Origin: Janthinobacterium sp. PC23-8
GTDB lineage: Bacteria; Pseudomonadota; Gammaproteobacteria; Burkholderiales; Burkholderiaceae_D
Direction of reading: 5' to 3'
DNA: 64,000 nt
NCBI RefSeq assembly: GCF_002250505.1
Contig: NZ_NJGY01000002.1
Coordinates: 838,407-902,406 of the forward strand
Of this stretch, positions 15,597 to 24,193 are shown piece after piece (the first letter of the stretch is position 1; every line of letters starts with the position of its first letter). Under the pieces are notes generated by a model. The model did not search any database, was not told the origin of the DNA, and was given only the letters and a program-made list of their open reading frames with translations. The position numbers were made by a program, and so were the translations under genes.

Positions 15597-15656
15597 ATCG
15601 GTCGCCCGCGCCGTAGCTCAAGGCGGGACGGGGCTGGCAGCCAGAAAAACTGCCCG

Positions 15657-15740
15657 ATGGCACAGAGTGGCCCGATTGATCTTCGACAGGATCTGGAAGC
15701 CGGGGAAGACCGGCGCCAACAAAGCAAGGGATGGGCGTGA
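15657..15740 (+). CDS. Possible 27-aa microgene
   Basis: MAQSGPIDLRQDLEAGEDRR then QQSKGWA. It lacks a good ribosome site but its stop forms GTGA (15737-15740) with a second frame, 15737-15802, encoding VNFASIVAQQKRRPALKQLG-L. The overlap style equals that of the certain genes of this operon; otherwise support is thin. Confidence 0.3.
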   Translation: MAQSGPIDLRQDLEAGEDRRQQSKGWA

Positions 15741-15824
15741 ACTTCGCCTCGATCGTCGCGCAGCAAAAGCGAAGACCGGCCTTGAAGCAGCTGGGTTTGT
15801 GACCAGCCCCTTGCTTTGTTGGCG
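15714..15824. repeat. 17-bp perfect inverted repeat with 77-nt loop
   Basis: CGCCAACAAAGCAAGGG at 15714-15730 returns as its exact reverse complement at 15808-15824. The loop holds most of the second microgene frame. A 17-bp stem is far beyond chance in this distance and would fold strongly as RNA or single-stranded DNA. Confidence 0.85.
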
Positions 15825-15966
15825 GCCCACCAGCCGCAGGAATCACACGCCCGACGGATTGACCGGGTCGTCAACACCACGAATTGCGTCAGCGGGCACG
15901 CGATGTACCAAGCGCCGGAGTTACGACCCGCACCGGCCGCGCTTCCTGGCGTACGCAGGATTGAAA

Positions 15967-16037
15967 GCTCCGGAGTGGCCTTGTTGTCGGACAGTGCGGC
16001 CGGCAACAGCAGGGTTCGATTCCCTGCCGGGGCGCCA
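15967..16037 (+). ncRNA. D-armless tRNA-like structure with encoded CCA
   Basis: A 7-bp acceptor pairs GCTCCGG (15967-15973) with CCGGGGC (16027-16033, one G-U), followed by discriminator G and CCA (16035-16037). A canonical T-arm CAGGG-TTCGATT-CCCTG lies at 16010-16026, with a perfect B-box. Between them is an 8-nt linker instead of a D-arm and a 9-bp hairpin (15982-15990 with 16000-16008) with a 9-nt loop in place of the anticodon arm. It is not a normal tRNA. It may be a decayed phage tRNA, a tRNA mimic, or an old attachment site remnant. It ends 23 nt before the next gene. Confidence 0.55.
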
Positions 16038-16060
16038 GATCATAACCAGAGGAGCAAGAC

Positions 16061-16474
16061 ATGCGCCAAGTTCAAGTTTTCAAGTGGGAGCAGCAAGTTA
16101 TCGATGGTTGCCGCCAGAGTGTAAAGGTACCGGACTTTACGGCGAATTTTCACCAATTCGGCCAGGAGGCTGACGGCGAAGGTCAATCTAATCCGGTTGC
16201 CATCGTTGAAGCCTCCGACGGTCAAGTGCACTCGATCTATCTCAGCTTGGTGCAGTTCATCGAATCTGCTGCGACAGCGGGCGATGCGACTACTTTGCGC
16301 GACTACTTCGCGGCCAGGGCGCCGGTCATCATTGGTGATGCAATGCTGCGCTGCGGATTCTGCGAGGAGTCTATCGGAATGTTCGAACTGGAATCCCGCG
16401 TGATGATTTTTACTGCGCTGTCCGAAATGCGCGGTGAATATGCCGACGCCATGCTTGCCGAGCGTGCAGCATGA
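16061..16474 (+). CDS. 137-aa phage protein, unknown
   Basis: It starts MRQVQVFKWEQQVIDGCRQS, seven bases after AGAGGAG. The fold looks alpha/beta, with RCGFCEESIGMFELESR carrying a CxxC. It is coupled to the next gene by ATGA. Not recognised. Confidence 0.65.
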   Translation: MRQVQVFKWEQQVIDGCRQSVKVPDFTANFHQFGQEADGEGQSNPVAIVEASDGQVHSIYLSLVQFIESAATAGDATTLRDYFAARAPVIIGDAMLRCGFCEESIGMFELESRVMIFTALSEMRGEYADAMLAERAA

Positions 16475-16695
16475 TCGCCGCCCGCAACGTCACCGCCGGC
16501 CGCCAGTCCCGCCTGGCCGTGTCTGCCGCCCTTGCCTTTGCCCACCAGGATGCTGGCGTCGAATCGGCGCTGAACAGCGGCTGCCTGGACGCGACCGAGC
16601 AGATTCCGTGCGGTGCCTGTTACGGCGTGATGGCCACGGCCAATCGCAACGGTATCCGCGTGCTGCTGGCTGGCCGTGAAGGGAGTGCATCGTGA
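16471..16695 (+). CDS. 74-aa phage protein
   Basis: It starts MIAARNVTAGRQSRLAVSAA at an ATGA overlap, with CLDATEQIPCGACYGVMATA in the centre; its three Cys could bind metal. It ends in a GTGA overlap. Unknown function. Confidence 0.6.
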   Translation: MIAARNVTAGRQSRLAVSAALAFAHQDAGVESALNSGCLDATEQIPCGACYGVMATANRNGIRVLLAGREGSAS

Positions 16696-16826
16696 GCTAC
16701 GTCATCACCACCTGCACCGCCGCCGGCAGCCAGCACACCTACGCCGGCACCGGCAGCCCTGACGCAACCCTCGCCGCGCTGCCGGAAGACGAGCCCATGA
16801 GCATCACCGTGCTGGTGTCGCCATGA
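16692..16826 (+). CDS. 44-aa phage protein
   Basis: A GTG start in a GTGA overlap and a stop in an ATGA overlap bracket the frame VSYVITTCTAAGSQHTYAGT... to VLVSP. The two overlaps make it credible. Function unknown. Confidence 0.58.
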   Translation: MSYVITTCTAAGSQHTYAGTGSPDATLAALPEDEPMSITVLVSP

Positions 16827-17056
16827 CCGCCCTCTTCCGCCGTCTGCTGGCCGCCCACCGCTTCTACCAAGCGCGGCACCAGCACAACATGAACAAGATG
16901 CGCTTGGCCGGCGTGCGCCGCGAGCTGGCTGGCCTGGACGAAGTGCGCAAGGAATTGATCACCGCGCAGATCGAAGCGCTGATCGACCTGGACGCATCGG
17001 CAGCGCAGTTGCAGCGCGCCGGCCGCGCACACCGGGAGGCGCAATGCGTGCAGTAG
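16823..17056 (+). CDS. 77-aa coiled-coil phage protein
   Basis: MTALFRRLLAAHRFYQARHQ... continues as a long amphipathic helix (RRELAGLDEVRKELITAQIE). The start is an ATGA overlap; its end overlaps the next gene by 13 nt. Function unknown. Confidence 0.6.
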   Translation: MTALFRRLLAAHRFYQARHQHNMNKMRLAGVRRELAGLDEVRKELITAQIEALIDLDASAAQLQRAGRAHREAQCVQ

Positions 17057-17160
17057 GCCAGGCCTTTCGCAACTGGCGCGCCGGCCACGCCATTGGTCAC
17101 GCCGTCCGCCTGGCGCTGTTGAAGGCAGAAATTATAAAACTCACAAGGAAAACGTCATGA
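17044..17160 (+). CDS. 38-aa basic phage protein upstream of recT
   Basis: ATG at 17044 follows GGGAGG by four bases. The frame is MRAVGQAFRNWRAGHAIGHA... to RKTS and ends in an ATGA overlap with recT, which it may couple to translation. Function unknown. Confidence 0.55.
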   Translation: MRAVGQAFRNWRAGHAIGHAVRLALLKAEIIKLTRKTS

Positions 17161-18095
17161 ACGCAGTTACGCAAGAAAGCCGCACCGCCATGCAGGCGAC
17201 GCATTACGAACAGGGCGACATGCCCGTCGTGGCCACCAGCAGCGCCTCCCTGATTCTGGACAGCGCGAGCATGGACAGCATGATGCGCCTGGCCGACATC
17301 ATGGCCAAGGGCCGCGCCACCATCCCGGAGCACCTGCGCGGCAGCCCGGCCGACTGCGCCGCCGTCATCATGCAGGCCATCCAGTGGCGCATGAATCCCT
17401 TCGCGGTGGCGCAGAAAACGCACCTGGTCAACGGCGCGCTCGGCTACGAGGCGCAGCTGGTCAATGCCGTGATCCAGTCGAGTGGTGTGACGGCCGACCG
17501 ATTCAATTACGAATGGTACGGCCCGTGGGAAAAGATCATCGGTAAATCCAAGGTCTGCACCGTGCCGGCGAAGGGCACGAAGGGCGCTGCGGATTACAAG
17601 AAAGAATATCAGTACCGTGTGCCCGACTACCAGCTGCAGGACGAGGATGGTTTGGGTGTGCGTATCTGGGCCACGTTACGCGGTGAGACTGCGCCGCGCG
17701 TGCTCGAACTGCTGCTGGTGCAAGCCAGCGTCCGCAACTCCCCACTGTGGGCAACCGACCCCAAGCAGCAACTGGCCTACCTGGCGGTAAAACGCTGGAC
17801 TCGCCTGTATTCCCCTGACGTGATCCTGGGCGTCTATACGCCGGACGAGTTGGATGAAGTGAACCGCGAAATGCGCGATATCACGCCCCAAGCAACGGTA
17901 GCGACGCAGAACGTGATCGATAGCCTTCCGGAATGCACCGACGAGCTGTTCCAGCAGAAAACGCCGGAATGGCGCCAGACCATCCTCAGCAAGAAGAAAA
18001 CGCCGACGCAGCTGATCGCAATGCTCAGCACCCGGGCGACCTTCACCGAGGCGCAAAAAATGACTATCGACAGTTGGGCGCACGAAAACGACTAA
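17157..18095 (+). CDS. recT: RecT-family single-strand annealing protein
   Basis: The 312-aa product has the RecT core: SMMRLADIMAKGRATIPEHL, CAAVIMQAIQWRMNPFAVAQ, GALGYEAQLVNAVI, and SPLWATDPKQQLAYLAVKRW. Such proteins anneal complementary strands and invade replication forks; here it would recombine phage DNA together with the exonuclease next door. The start overlaps the 38-aa gene as ATGA. The exonuclease gene follows after 35 nt, the usual recT/exo pairing. Confidence 0.92.
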   Translation: MNAVTQESRTAMQATHYEQGDMPVVATSSASLILDSASMDSMMRLADIMAKGRATIPEHLRGSPADCAAVIMQAIQWRMNPFAVAQKTHLVNGALGYEAQLVNAVIQSSGVTADRFNYEWYGPWEKIIGKSKVCTVPAKGTKGAADYKKEYQYRVPDYQLQDEDGLGVRIWATLRGETAPRVLELLLVQASVRNSPLWATDPKQQLAYLAVKRWTRLYSPDVILGVYTPDELDEVNREMRDITPQATVATQNVIDSLPECTDELFQQKTPEWRQTILSKKKTPTQLIAMLSTRATFTEAQKMTIDSWAHEND

Positions 18096-18130
18096 TCGCA
18101 GCACCACATAAAAATCACCAAGGACACATC

Positions 18131-20107
18131 ATGCAACGCGAAAACACACTCACCCGCGAAATTCACAACCTGCTGCAGGGCAGCGACGACTGGCACGTAT
18201 TCCGATTCAACCACCACGGCGCCAGCGAGGCGGCCGCGATGCTGGGCCTGTCGAAGAAGGTAACCCGCAGCGAACTGGTGCGCATGAAGGCCACCGGCCT
18301 GGCCAAGGAGTTCAGCGACTGGGTGCAGGAAAACATTCTGGACTACGGCCACGAGGTCGAAGCGCTGGCGCGCCCGCTCGCCGAACGCATCATCGGCGAA
18401 GACCTCTACCCCGCCACCTTGTCGCTGGGTCGGGAGAGCGCATCCTGCGACGGCCTGAACATGGCCGAAACGATCGGCTTCGAGCACAAGCAATGGAATG
18501 CCGAGCTGGCCGCATCGGTGCGTGCCGAAGTGCTGCCGGACGAGCACCAGCCGCAGGTCCAGCAGCAACTGATGGTGACCGGCGCCGAGAAGTGGCTGTT
18601 CATGGCATCCGATGGCACCGAAAACAATATGGTCTGGATGTGGGTCTATCCGGATGCGGCCTGGTTCGAGCGCATCGTCGCTGGCTGGGAACAGTTCGAC
18701 ATCGATGTGGCGAACTACGCGCAGGTTGACCATGCGGTGAAGCCAGAGGCAGCGCCGGCCGCCGCCCTGCCCGCGCTGGTCGTGCAGACCGAAGGCAAGG
18801 TCGTCAGCAGCAACCTGATGGCCTACCAGAAGGCGGCCGAGAAGTTCCTGTCGACCATCAAGACGGATCTGCAGGACGACCAAGACTTCGCGGATGCCGA
18901 ATACAACGTCAAGTTTTGCGGCGAGGCCGAGGCCAAGCTGGAGCACGCCAAAGCGGCGGCGCTGGCGCAAACCTCGACCATCGACGAGGTAATGCGTACG
19001 GTCGACCACATCAAAGCCCAGTTCCGCGCCAAGCGCCTGGAACTGGAAAAACTGGTCAAGACCCGTAAAGAGCAGATCAAGGAAACGATCCTGAACGACG
19101 GTCGCCGTGCTTACGCTGCTCACATTGCCGGGCTCGAAGCTGAGATCGCCCCGATCCGCCTGCAGCTGGCCACGCCTGACTTTGCCGGCGCCATGAAGGC
19201 CAAGCGCACGCTGGCCAGCCTGCACGATGCGGTCGGCACAACGCTGGCCAATGCCAAGATTGCGGCAAACACGCAAGCGGCCGACTACCGCGCCAAGCAG
19301 ACCTGGTGCCGCGAGCACGCCGCCAACTACGGCTTCCTGTTCATGGACATGGCCAGCATCATCGGCAAGCCAATGGATGACTTCCAGCTCGTGATCAACA
19401 CCCGGATCGCTGAGCACAAACGGGCCGAAGCTGCCAAGCAGGAAGCGCTGCGCGCCAAGATCGCGGCCGAGGAAAAGGAAAAGGCCGAAGCAGCCGCTGC
19501 CGCCGAACTGGCCGCCCAGCGCCGCGCCGACGCCGAGCGCCAGGCTGCCGAAGCCAAAGCCGCCGCGGAACGTCAAGCCGCTGCGGACCAAGCCGAGCGC
19601 GAGCGTGTCGCCGCTGCGACCAAGGCGCAGATGGAGCAGCAGGCCGCCCAGGTTGCCGCCGCCCGCGCCACCCAGGCCGCAGCCGACCGCGCCGCCGAGG
19701 CAGCGCAAACCATCCACGAAAACGCCCTCGCCGCCGCGCGCCAAGGTATTGCCCAGGACCAGGCCGCCGCACTGGCCGACCAAGGCCGCCTGACCGACGC
19801 TGCCGAAGAGCTGGCCGCCGCCAAGGCTTCGCCGGACGGCGCCAACCTCTCGCCAGCAGCGCAAGACCTGTTCGAGCAAGAGGGAGCTACAAACTTTGAG
19901 CGCGCACACACGCCGCCGACGCTGCGCCTGGGCCAGATCAGCGACCGCCTGGGTTTCACGGTCACTGCCTCGTTCATGGAATCCATCGGCTTCGCGCCGG
20001 CGGCCACGGACAAGGCCGCCAAGCTGTACCACGAAGGCGACTTCAAGAGCATGTGCGCCGCTATTTGCCGCCATATCAGCGCCGTTCAAGTCAAACACGC
20101 CATTTAA
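18131..20107 (+). CDS. YqaJ-type exonuclease with long coiled-coil tail
   Basis: The 658-aa protein starts MQRENTLTREIHNLLQGSDD after AAGGA. Residues 15-200 are a lambda-exonuclease/YqaJ nuclease: GASEAAAMLG, active-site Asp107 (SASCDGLN), Glu118-x-Lys120 (GFEHKQWN) and the HQPQVQQQLMVTGA helix. The next 200 residues are helical. A highly charged Ala/Glu/Arg coiled coil spans about 410-590, and a small helical domain ends the chain. It should resect phage DNA ends to load RecT. The nuclease family usually has 200-330 residues, so the tail is an addition. Confidence 0.88.
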   Translation: MQRENTLTREIHNLLQGSDDWHVFRFNHHGASEAAAMLGLSKKVTRSELVRMKATGLAKEFSDWVQENILDYGHEVEALARPLAERIIGEDLYPATLSLGRESASCDGLNMAETIGFEHKQWNAELAASVRAEVLPDEHQPQVQQQLMVTGAEKWLFMASDGTENNMVWMWVYPDAAWFERIVAGWEQFDIDVANYAQVDHAVKPEAAPAAALPALVVQTEGKVVSSNLMAYQKAAEKFLSTIKTDLQDDQDFADAEYNVKFCGEAEAKLEHAKAAALAQTSTIDEVMRTVDHIKAQFRAKRLELEKLVKTRKEQIKETILNDGRRAYAAHIAGLEAEIAPIRLQLATPDFAGAMKAKRTLASLHDAVGTTLANAKIAANTQAADYRAKQTWCREHAANYGFLFMDMASIIGKPMDDFQLVINTRIAEHKRAEAAKQEALRAKIAAEEKEKAEAAAAAELAAQRRADAERQAAEAKAAAERQAAADQAERERVAAATKAQMEQQAAQVAAARATQAAADRAAEAAQTIHENALAAARQGIAQDQAAALADQGRLTDAAEELAAAKASPDGANLSPAAQDLFEQEGATNFERAHTPPTLRLGQISDRLGFTVTASFMESIGFAPAATDKAAKLYHEGDFKSMCAAICRHISAVQVKHAI

Positions 20108-20134
20108 GCCATTTCCAACCACCAGGAGAACATT

Positions 20135-20890
20135 GTGAGCGCCATTCCCCAAATCGTCATGCACCAGGTCGAGTCCAGTCAGTTTGCAGCCATCGGCCAT
20201 GCGCCAGAACTGAACCTGCTGGCCATCCAGTTCCACCCGAAGAAATCGACCGGCCAGAGCGACATTTACCACTACCAGAATTTCAGCGCCGCCCTGTTTG
20301 CCGAATTCCTGGGCGCCGAGTCGCAAGGATCCTTCTTCATCCAGCGCATCAAGAAGTTTGCCGACCAGTTCCCATATTCGAAGATCGATCAGGCGGCGTT
20401 CAGCCACACAGCGCCGCAGCCGACCGTCAAACCGGCCAGCCTGGCCGAGGCCCCGCCGGTCAAGTTGAGCAAGGAACTGCTGGCCTGCCTGCTGACGGGC
20501 CGCGAGTACGGCAAGGAAATGCTGAAGGAAGAAGAAATGCAGGCCAAGACGGCCGGCCTGATCGTCATCTTCGGCGCCAGCGACGACCTGATGGAGCTGC
20601 GCGGCGCTATCGACGGCGAGCAGTACTGCCCCGACGGAGGCACGGCACTGATCGATGCGCGCGGACTCCTACTGGACCGCGACAACATCGAGAGCGATGT
20701 TCACCTCCGGGATTTCTTCGCGCGCGAGCCGCTGGCGCGCAAGGTTGAGGCGCTGTGGGACAAAGAGGACGGCATCAGCTGGACCTACCGCACCGACGTG
20801 CCGCACGCCACGTTCGAAATCGAGGAAGACGGCGAGACGTATTGCCGCGGCATCGTGATCGACGTGGCCGACCTGGCGCCGGCAGCGTGA
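20135..20890 (+). CDS. KTSC-domain phage protein
   Basis: GTG at 20135 follows AGGAG. The first 75 residues (HQVESSQFAAIGHAPELNLL, QFHPKKSTGQSDIYHYQNFS) match the KTSC domain, a small fold common in phages. The remainder (about 105-250) holds a second domain with ARGLLLDRDNIESD and ETYCRGIVIDVADL. The gene lies between the exonuclease and the DUF1367-like gene. Role unknown, presumed linked to recombination. Confidence 0.7.
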   Translation: MSAIPQIVMHQVESSQFAAIGHAPELNLLAIQFHPKKSTGQSDIYHYQNFSAALFAEFLGAESQGSFFIQRIKKFADQFPYSKIDQAAFSHTAPQPTVKPASLAEAPPVKLSKELLACLLTGREYGKEMLKEEEMQAKTAGLIVIFGASDDLMELRGAIDGEQYCPDGGTALIDARGLLLDRDNIESDVHLRDFFAREPLARKVEALWDKEDGISWTYRTDVPHATFEIEEDGETYCRGIVIDVADLAPAA

Positions 20891-20918
20891 CAGCCTGGCG
20901 CCGCGCGGGAGCACCGCC

Positions 20919-21380
20919 TTGACAGAAATCGTGCTCATGAAAACGGCCAATGTCCTCGTCCCCCACGACGAGGCGGCGGCCGACTTCATTCAGAAAATGA
21001 AGGTTGGCGCGCTGATGCACGCCGACTTCAAGAAGGTGCGGAATTATAAATTCCACAAGAAGTACTTCGCCTTGGTGTCCTTCGCCTTCGACCAGTGGGA
21101 GCCGCGCGGCGGCCTGACCTACCAGGGCCAGCCGGTGGCAAAGAACAAGGAGCGTTTCCGGAAAGACGTGGCGATTCTGGCTGGCTTTTTCGAATCGACA
21201 GTGAACCTCAAGGGCGAGGTGCGGCTGGAAGCGAAAAGCGTTTCGTTTGCACAGATGGACGAGATCGAGTTCGAGGCGCTGTATAGCGCGACCATCGACG
21301 TGATCTTGTCCCGGATTTTGACCAAATACACCAGGCAGGACCTGGACAACGTAATTAACCAGCTGCTGGCATTCACCTGA
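20919..21380 (+). CDS. DUF1367-like phage protein
   Basis: A TTG start with GGGAG eight bases upstream gives 153 aa; ATG at 20937 is an alternative. The segment VRNYKFHKKYFALVSFAFDQ is characteristic of DUF1367, a family found in lambdoid early regions near the nin genes. Function unknown. Confidence 0.72.
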   Translation: MTEIVLMKTANVLVPHDEAAADFIQKMKVGALMHADFKKVRNYKFHKKYFALVSFAFDQWEPRGGLTYQGQPVAKNKERFRKDVAILAGFFESTVNLKGEVRLEAKSVSFAQMDEIEFEALYSATIDVILSRILTKYTRQDLDNVINQLLAFT

Positions 21381-21407
21381 AAGCCAGCAGCAGCAACGGA
21401 GAAGATC

Positions 21408-22118
21408 ATGGATCAGTTGAAAGAGGCGGTAGCGGCAGCGTTTGACAAGGTAGTCGCATCCGGCGCCATCGAGGAAGCCATTCACAAGCAGATCGGCGCG
21501 GCCGTCACCGCCGGCATCAACGAGCACCTGCGCGAATACAGCGATTTCGGCAAGGCGCTCAAGGCAAAGATCGGCACGCTGATCGAAGTCGACCTCGACA
21601 CGATCGACCTGCCGTCGTACCGCCAATTGGTAGGTGACATCATCAAGAAGCGCGTCGGCGCGGTCATGAGCACGGAGTTCACCGAGAACCTGGATAAGGA
21701 CATCGCCGAGTTGCTGGCGCCGGCGCCGGCCACGATCACGCTGCAGGCGCTGCTGGACGAGTTCATCGAAAGCAAGAAAGACGCTTGGAATATACACCAA
21801 CTGCGCGGCGAAAAATTCACGCTGAACATCAACCGCAGCGAAAACTGCGATGGCTATGTGGATGTTTCAATCGACGAAGATCCGAACCAAGGGCGGCACT
21901 CGTCCTGCGCCATCCACCTGCGGATCCGCGGCGACGGTGAAGTTTGGGCACTCAGCCTCGGCGGTGCCGACATCAAAAACAAGATTTTCGTCGGACCACT
22001 CTTCAATTTTGAAAAACGCCTGTTCCAAATGTACACGGCAAAGACGCGCCTGATCATCGACGCAGGCGCGGAAGCCGGCGACTTCGACACCACCTTCCCG
22101 TACAACGACAACGATTAA
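21408..22118 (+). CDS. 236-aa phage protein, unknown
   Basis: It starts [20 protein letters not shown]. The N-terminal 120 residues are helical; the C-terminal 100 are beta-rich ([40 protein letters not shown]). It precedes the RdgC-like gene by 13 nt. Not recognised. Confidence 0.65.
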   Translation: MDQLKEAVAAAFDKVVASGAIEEAIHKQIGAAVTAGINEHLREYSDFGKALKAKIGTLIEVDLDTIDLPSYRQLVGDIIKKRVGAVMSTEFTENLDKDIAELLAPAPATITLQALLDEFIESKKDAWNIHQLRGEKFTLNINRSENCDGYVDVSIDEDPNQGRHSSCAIHLRIRGDGEVWALSLGGADIKNKIFVGPLFNFEKRLFQMYTAKTRLIIDAGAEAGDFDTTFPYNDND

Positions 22119-22131
22119 GCGAGCAGCCGCC

Positions 22132-23352
22132 ATGTTTTTCAAGAACCTCCAGATTTACCGCTTGCCTGCGCCATGGGCAATGACCGCCGCGGCGCTTGAG
22201 CAGGCACTGGCGCCGCAGCAGTTCACGCCCGCCACCAGCATGGACCTGGTGCGCCAGGGCTGGGCCCCGCCGCGCGCCGCCGGCACGCCGCTGGTGCATG
22301 CTGTCGGCGGCCAGTTCCTGCTGCAGTTGAAAACCGAGAAGAAGCTTCTGCCGGCGACCGTGATCAACCAGGTCGCCGCCGCCCGCGCGCTGGAAATGGA
22401 AGAAGCCCAAGGCTTCCCACCCGGCAAAAAGGCCATGAAGGAACTGAAGGAGCGTGTCACCGACGAGCTGTTGCCGCGCGCCTTCGCCATTCTCAGCACC
22501 ACGGCCGTCTGGATCGACCCGGTGAATGGCTGGCTGGTGATCGACGCGGCCAGCCCGGCCAAGGCTGATGACGTGGTCAAGCTGCTGCTGAAATCCGTAG
22601 ACAAGCTGCCGCTGGAAAGCCTGCGCGTGCAGCGCTCGCCGGTCGGCGCCATGACGGAATGGCTGGAAACGGGTAATGATCCGGCCGGCTTCACGGTCGA
22701 CCAGGACGCGATCATGCGCGCCACCGGCGAAAGCAAGGCCCAGGTGGCGTACAAGCGCCACACCCTCGAAGCGGACGATATCCGCCGCCACATCGCCGCA
22801 GGCAAGCAGTGCACGCGCCTGGCCATGACCTGGAACGACAAGATTTCCTTCGTGCTGGACGAGAGCCTGGCCATCAAGTCGGTGAAAGCGCTGGACATAT
22901 TGCGGGAATGCGCGATTGGCGAAGCAGCCGACGAGCGCTTCGACAGCGACTTCGCCCTGATGACCGGCGAGCTGGCAAAGATGCTGGCCGACCTGGTCGA
23001 GGCCCTGGGCGGCGAGGCTGATGTAGCGGCGCCAGCGCCACGCCCGGCGGCGGACGCGGGACCGGCCAAGGGCGATGAGCCCGTGCGCCCGGCGCGCCCG
23101 GTGCTGCAGCTGAACGGCGAAGCGCTGGGCGCCGTGCCGCCCGGTGACGGCAGCGCGAGCGATGCGCTGTACGAACAAGCCGTGGGAATCGTTCGCGCCA
23201 GCCAGCGTGCGTCCATCGCCCTGGTGCAGCGCCACCTGCGCATCGGCTACAACCGAGCGGCCCGGCTGATCGAGGTGATGGAAACCGCCGGCGTGGTCAA
23301 GGGTACGCAGGGCATCTATACGGTGGCGGCAGTGGCGGGAGTGGAAGCATGA
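22132..23352 (+). CDS. rdgC: RdgC protein fused to an FtsK gamma domain
   Basis: Residues 1-300 match RdgC, the ring-shaped DNA-binding protein that limits Rec[81 protein letters not shown]. After a Pro/Ala linker (about 300-340), the last 60 residues ([46 protein letters not shown]) match the FtsK gamma winged helix that reads KOPS sequences. Ordinary RdgC is about 300 aa; here it is 406. It may place RdgC at directed sites on the chromosome or phage genome (inference). It ends in an ATGA overlap. Confidence 0.9.
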   Translation: MFFKNLQIYRLPAPWAMTAAALEQALAPQQFTPATSMDLVRQGWAPPRAAGTPLVHAVGGQFLLQLKTEKKLLPATVINQVAAARALEMEEAQGFPPGKKAMKELKERVTDELLPRAFAILSTTAVWIDPVNGWLVIDAASPAKADDVVKLLLKSVDKLPLESLRVQRSPVGAMTEWLETGNDPAGFTVDQDAIMRATGESKAQVAYKRHTLEADDIRRHIAAGKQCTRLAMTWNDKISFVLDESLAIKSVKALDILRECAIGEAADERFDSDFALMTGELAKMLADLVEALGGEADVAAPAPRPAADAGPAKGDEPVRPARPVLQLNGEALGAVPPGDGSASDALYEQAVGIVRASQRASIALVQRHLRIGYNRAARLIEVMETAGVVKGTQGIYTVAAVAGVEA

Positions 23353-23879
23353 GTGCCGCCTTCTACAAGACCAGCGACCCGGCCGTGCTGGCTGCGATGG
23401 CGGCGTACGAAGCCGAAGCAAAGAAAGTCTCGATGGTCGGCAAGGTGTTCGCCGACCACTTCGGCGGCAAGCTGCTCACAAACTCGACCGCTCACGGCCG
23501 TAGCGTCGCAGGTATCTGCTTCCATCCCGCCAAGGACGATCCATTGTGGACAAAGCCCGATGCCCAGCGCGCCAACATTCAGTATCCCCGCGCCTCGCTG
23601 CGGAAGTCTACGAAGGGGCAGCGCGCGGCGCTGAGCGAGTTGCAGGCCGAATGGAGGGCGCGCTTCCCGACCGAGAAAGCCGACCTGGCGCCCGTACTGG
23701 CCTCAATGGGTACCGACTGGGGCGGGCTGTTATTCGGCGGCTTCGCCATGTTCCAGCACGACGGCGGCACCGTCTACGTGTCCACCGGCGTGAAATTGGC
23801 GCCATGCATGGTTGAGATTGTGGCCAGCGAGTACATCGCCGCGAAAGCGGAATTTGAAAAGGCAAAGGTGGCAGCATGA
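23349..23879 (+). CDS. DUF5420-like phage protein
   Basis: The 176-aa protein (ATGA-coupled) reads [40 protein letters not shown], then [20 protein letters not shown]. This fits a family of phage proteins of unknown function that I associate with DUF5420. The position after rdgC suggests a role in DNA metabolism, without proof. Confidence 0.6.
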   Translation: MSAAFYKTSDPAVLAAMAAYEAEAKKVSMVGKVFADHFGGKLLTNSTAHGRSVAGICFHPAKDDPLWTKPDAQRANIQYPRASLRKSTKGQRAALSELQAEWRARFPTEKADLAPVLASMGTDWGGLLFGGFAMFQHDGGTVYVSTGVKLAPCMVEIVASEYIAAKAEFEKAKVAA

Positions 23880-24193
23880 TCAACCGCCTCTACACCGTCA
23901 GCGCCACCCTGACGGCCGTCATTATGGCCACCAGCGAATGGGAAGCCGAAATCCGCTTTAAGTCGAGCTTTGGCGAGATCAAGGACCAGCCCATCGATGC
24001 GGTGGCAGATCAGGAAATCCGGACCGAGGCCGACCTTCCTGACGACTGGACCGTCGATTGCCTGCCGTATGGCCCACGCGACAACACGCTGACCATCGGC
24101 GAATTCCTGGACGTGCTGCCGCCGCTGGTGGTGCGCGATACCAAAACCGTCGATATGTTTGCGGCAACTTCCGAGAAAGCGACTGCAGCATGA
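23876..24193 (+). CDS. 105-aa phage protein, unknown
   Basis: It starts [20 protein letters not shown] at an ATGA overlap and ends in another. The fold looks beta-rich, with a conserved-looking DDWTVDCLPYGPRDN. Not recognised. Confidence 0.58.
   Translation: MINRLYTVSATLTAVIMATSEWEAEIRFKSSFGEIKDQPIDAVADQEIRTEADLPDDWTVDCLPYGPRDNTLTIGEFLDVLPPLVVRDTKTVDMFAATSEKATAA

Larger units (their letters stand above)
15597..16060 (+). other. 464-nt stretch with microgenes, inverted repeat and tRNA-like element
   Basis: No ordinary gene is convincing here. It holds a TTG frame coupled by TTGA at 15593 and broken by an amber codon at 15614-15616 (downstream LKAGRGWQPEKLPDGTEWPD), two short overlapping frames, a 17-bp perfect inverted repeat and a tRNA-like structure. 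A long + strand frame crosses it but overlaps the next gene by over 100 bp and looks random. It may be a decayed gene cluster or an RNA-bearing region. Confidence 0.5.

Noticed and set aside
15717..15825. CRISPR-like or transposon-end reading of the 17-bp inverted repeat
   Set aside because: Only two inverted copies, no direct repeats with spacers and no transposase nearby.
15520..16173. 217-codon + strand frame through the microgene and tRNA-like region
   Set aside because: It overlaps the well-started gene at 16061 by 113 bp and the end of the zinc-finger gene, and its sequence looks like random GC-rich translation.
18092..20407. 771-codon minus-strand frame across the exonuclease gene
   Set aside because: Shadow frame caused by codon bias; the + strand has the YqaJ nuclease motifs and proper start signals.
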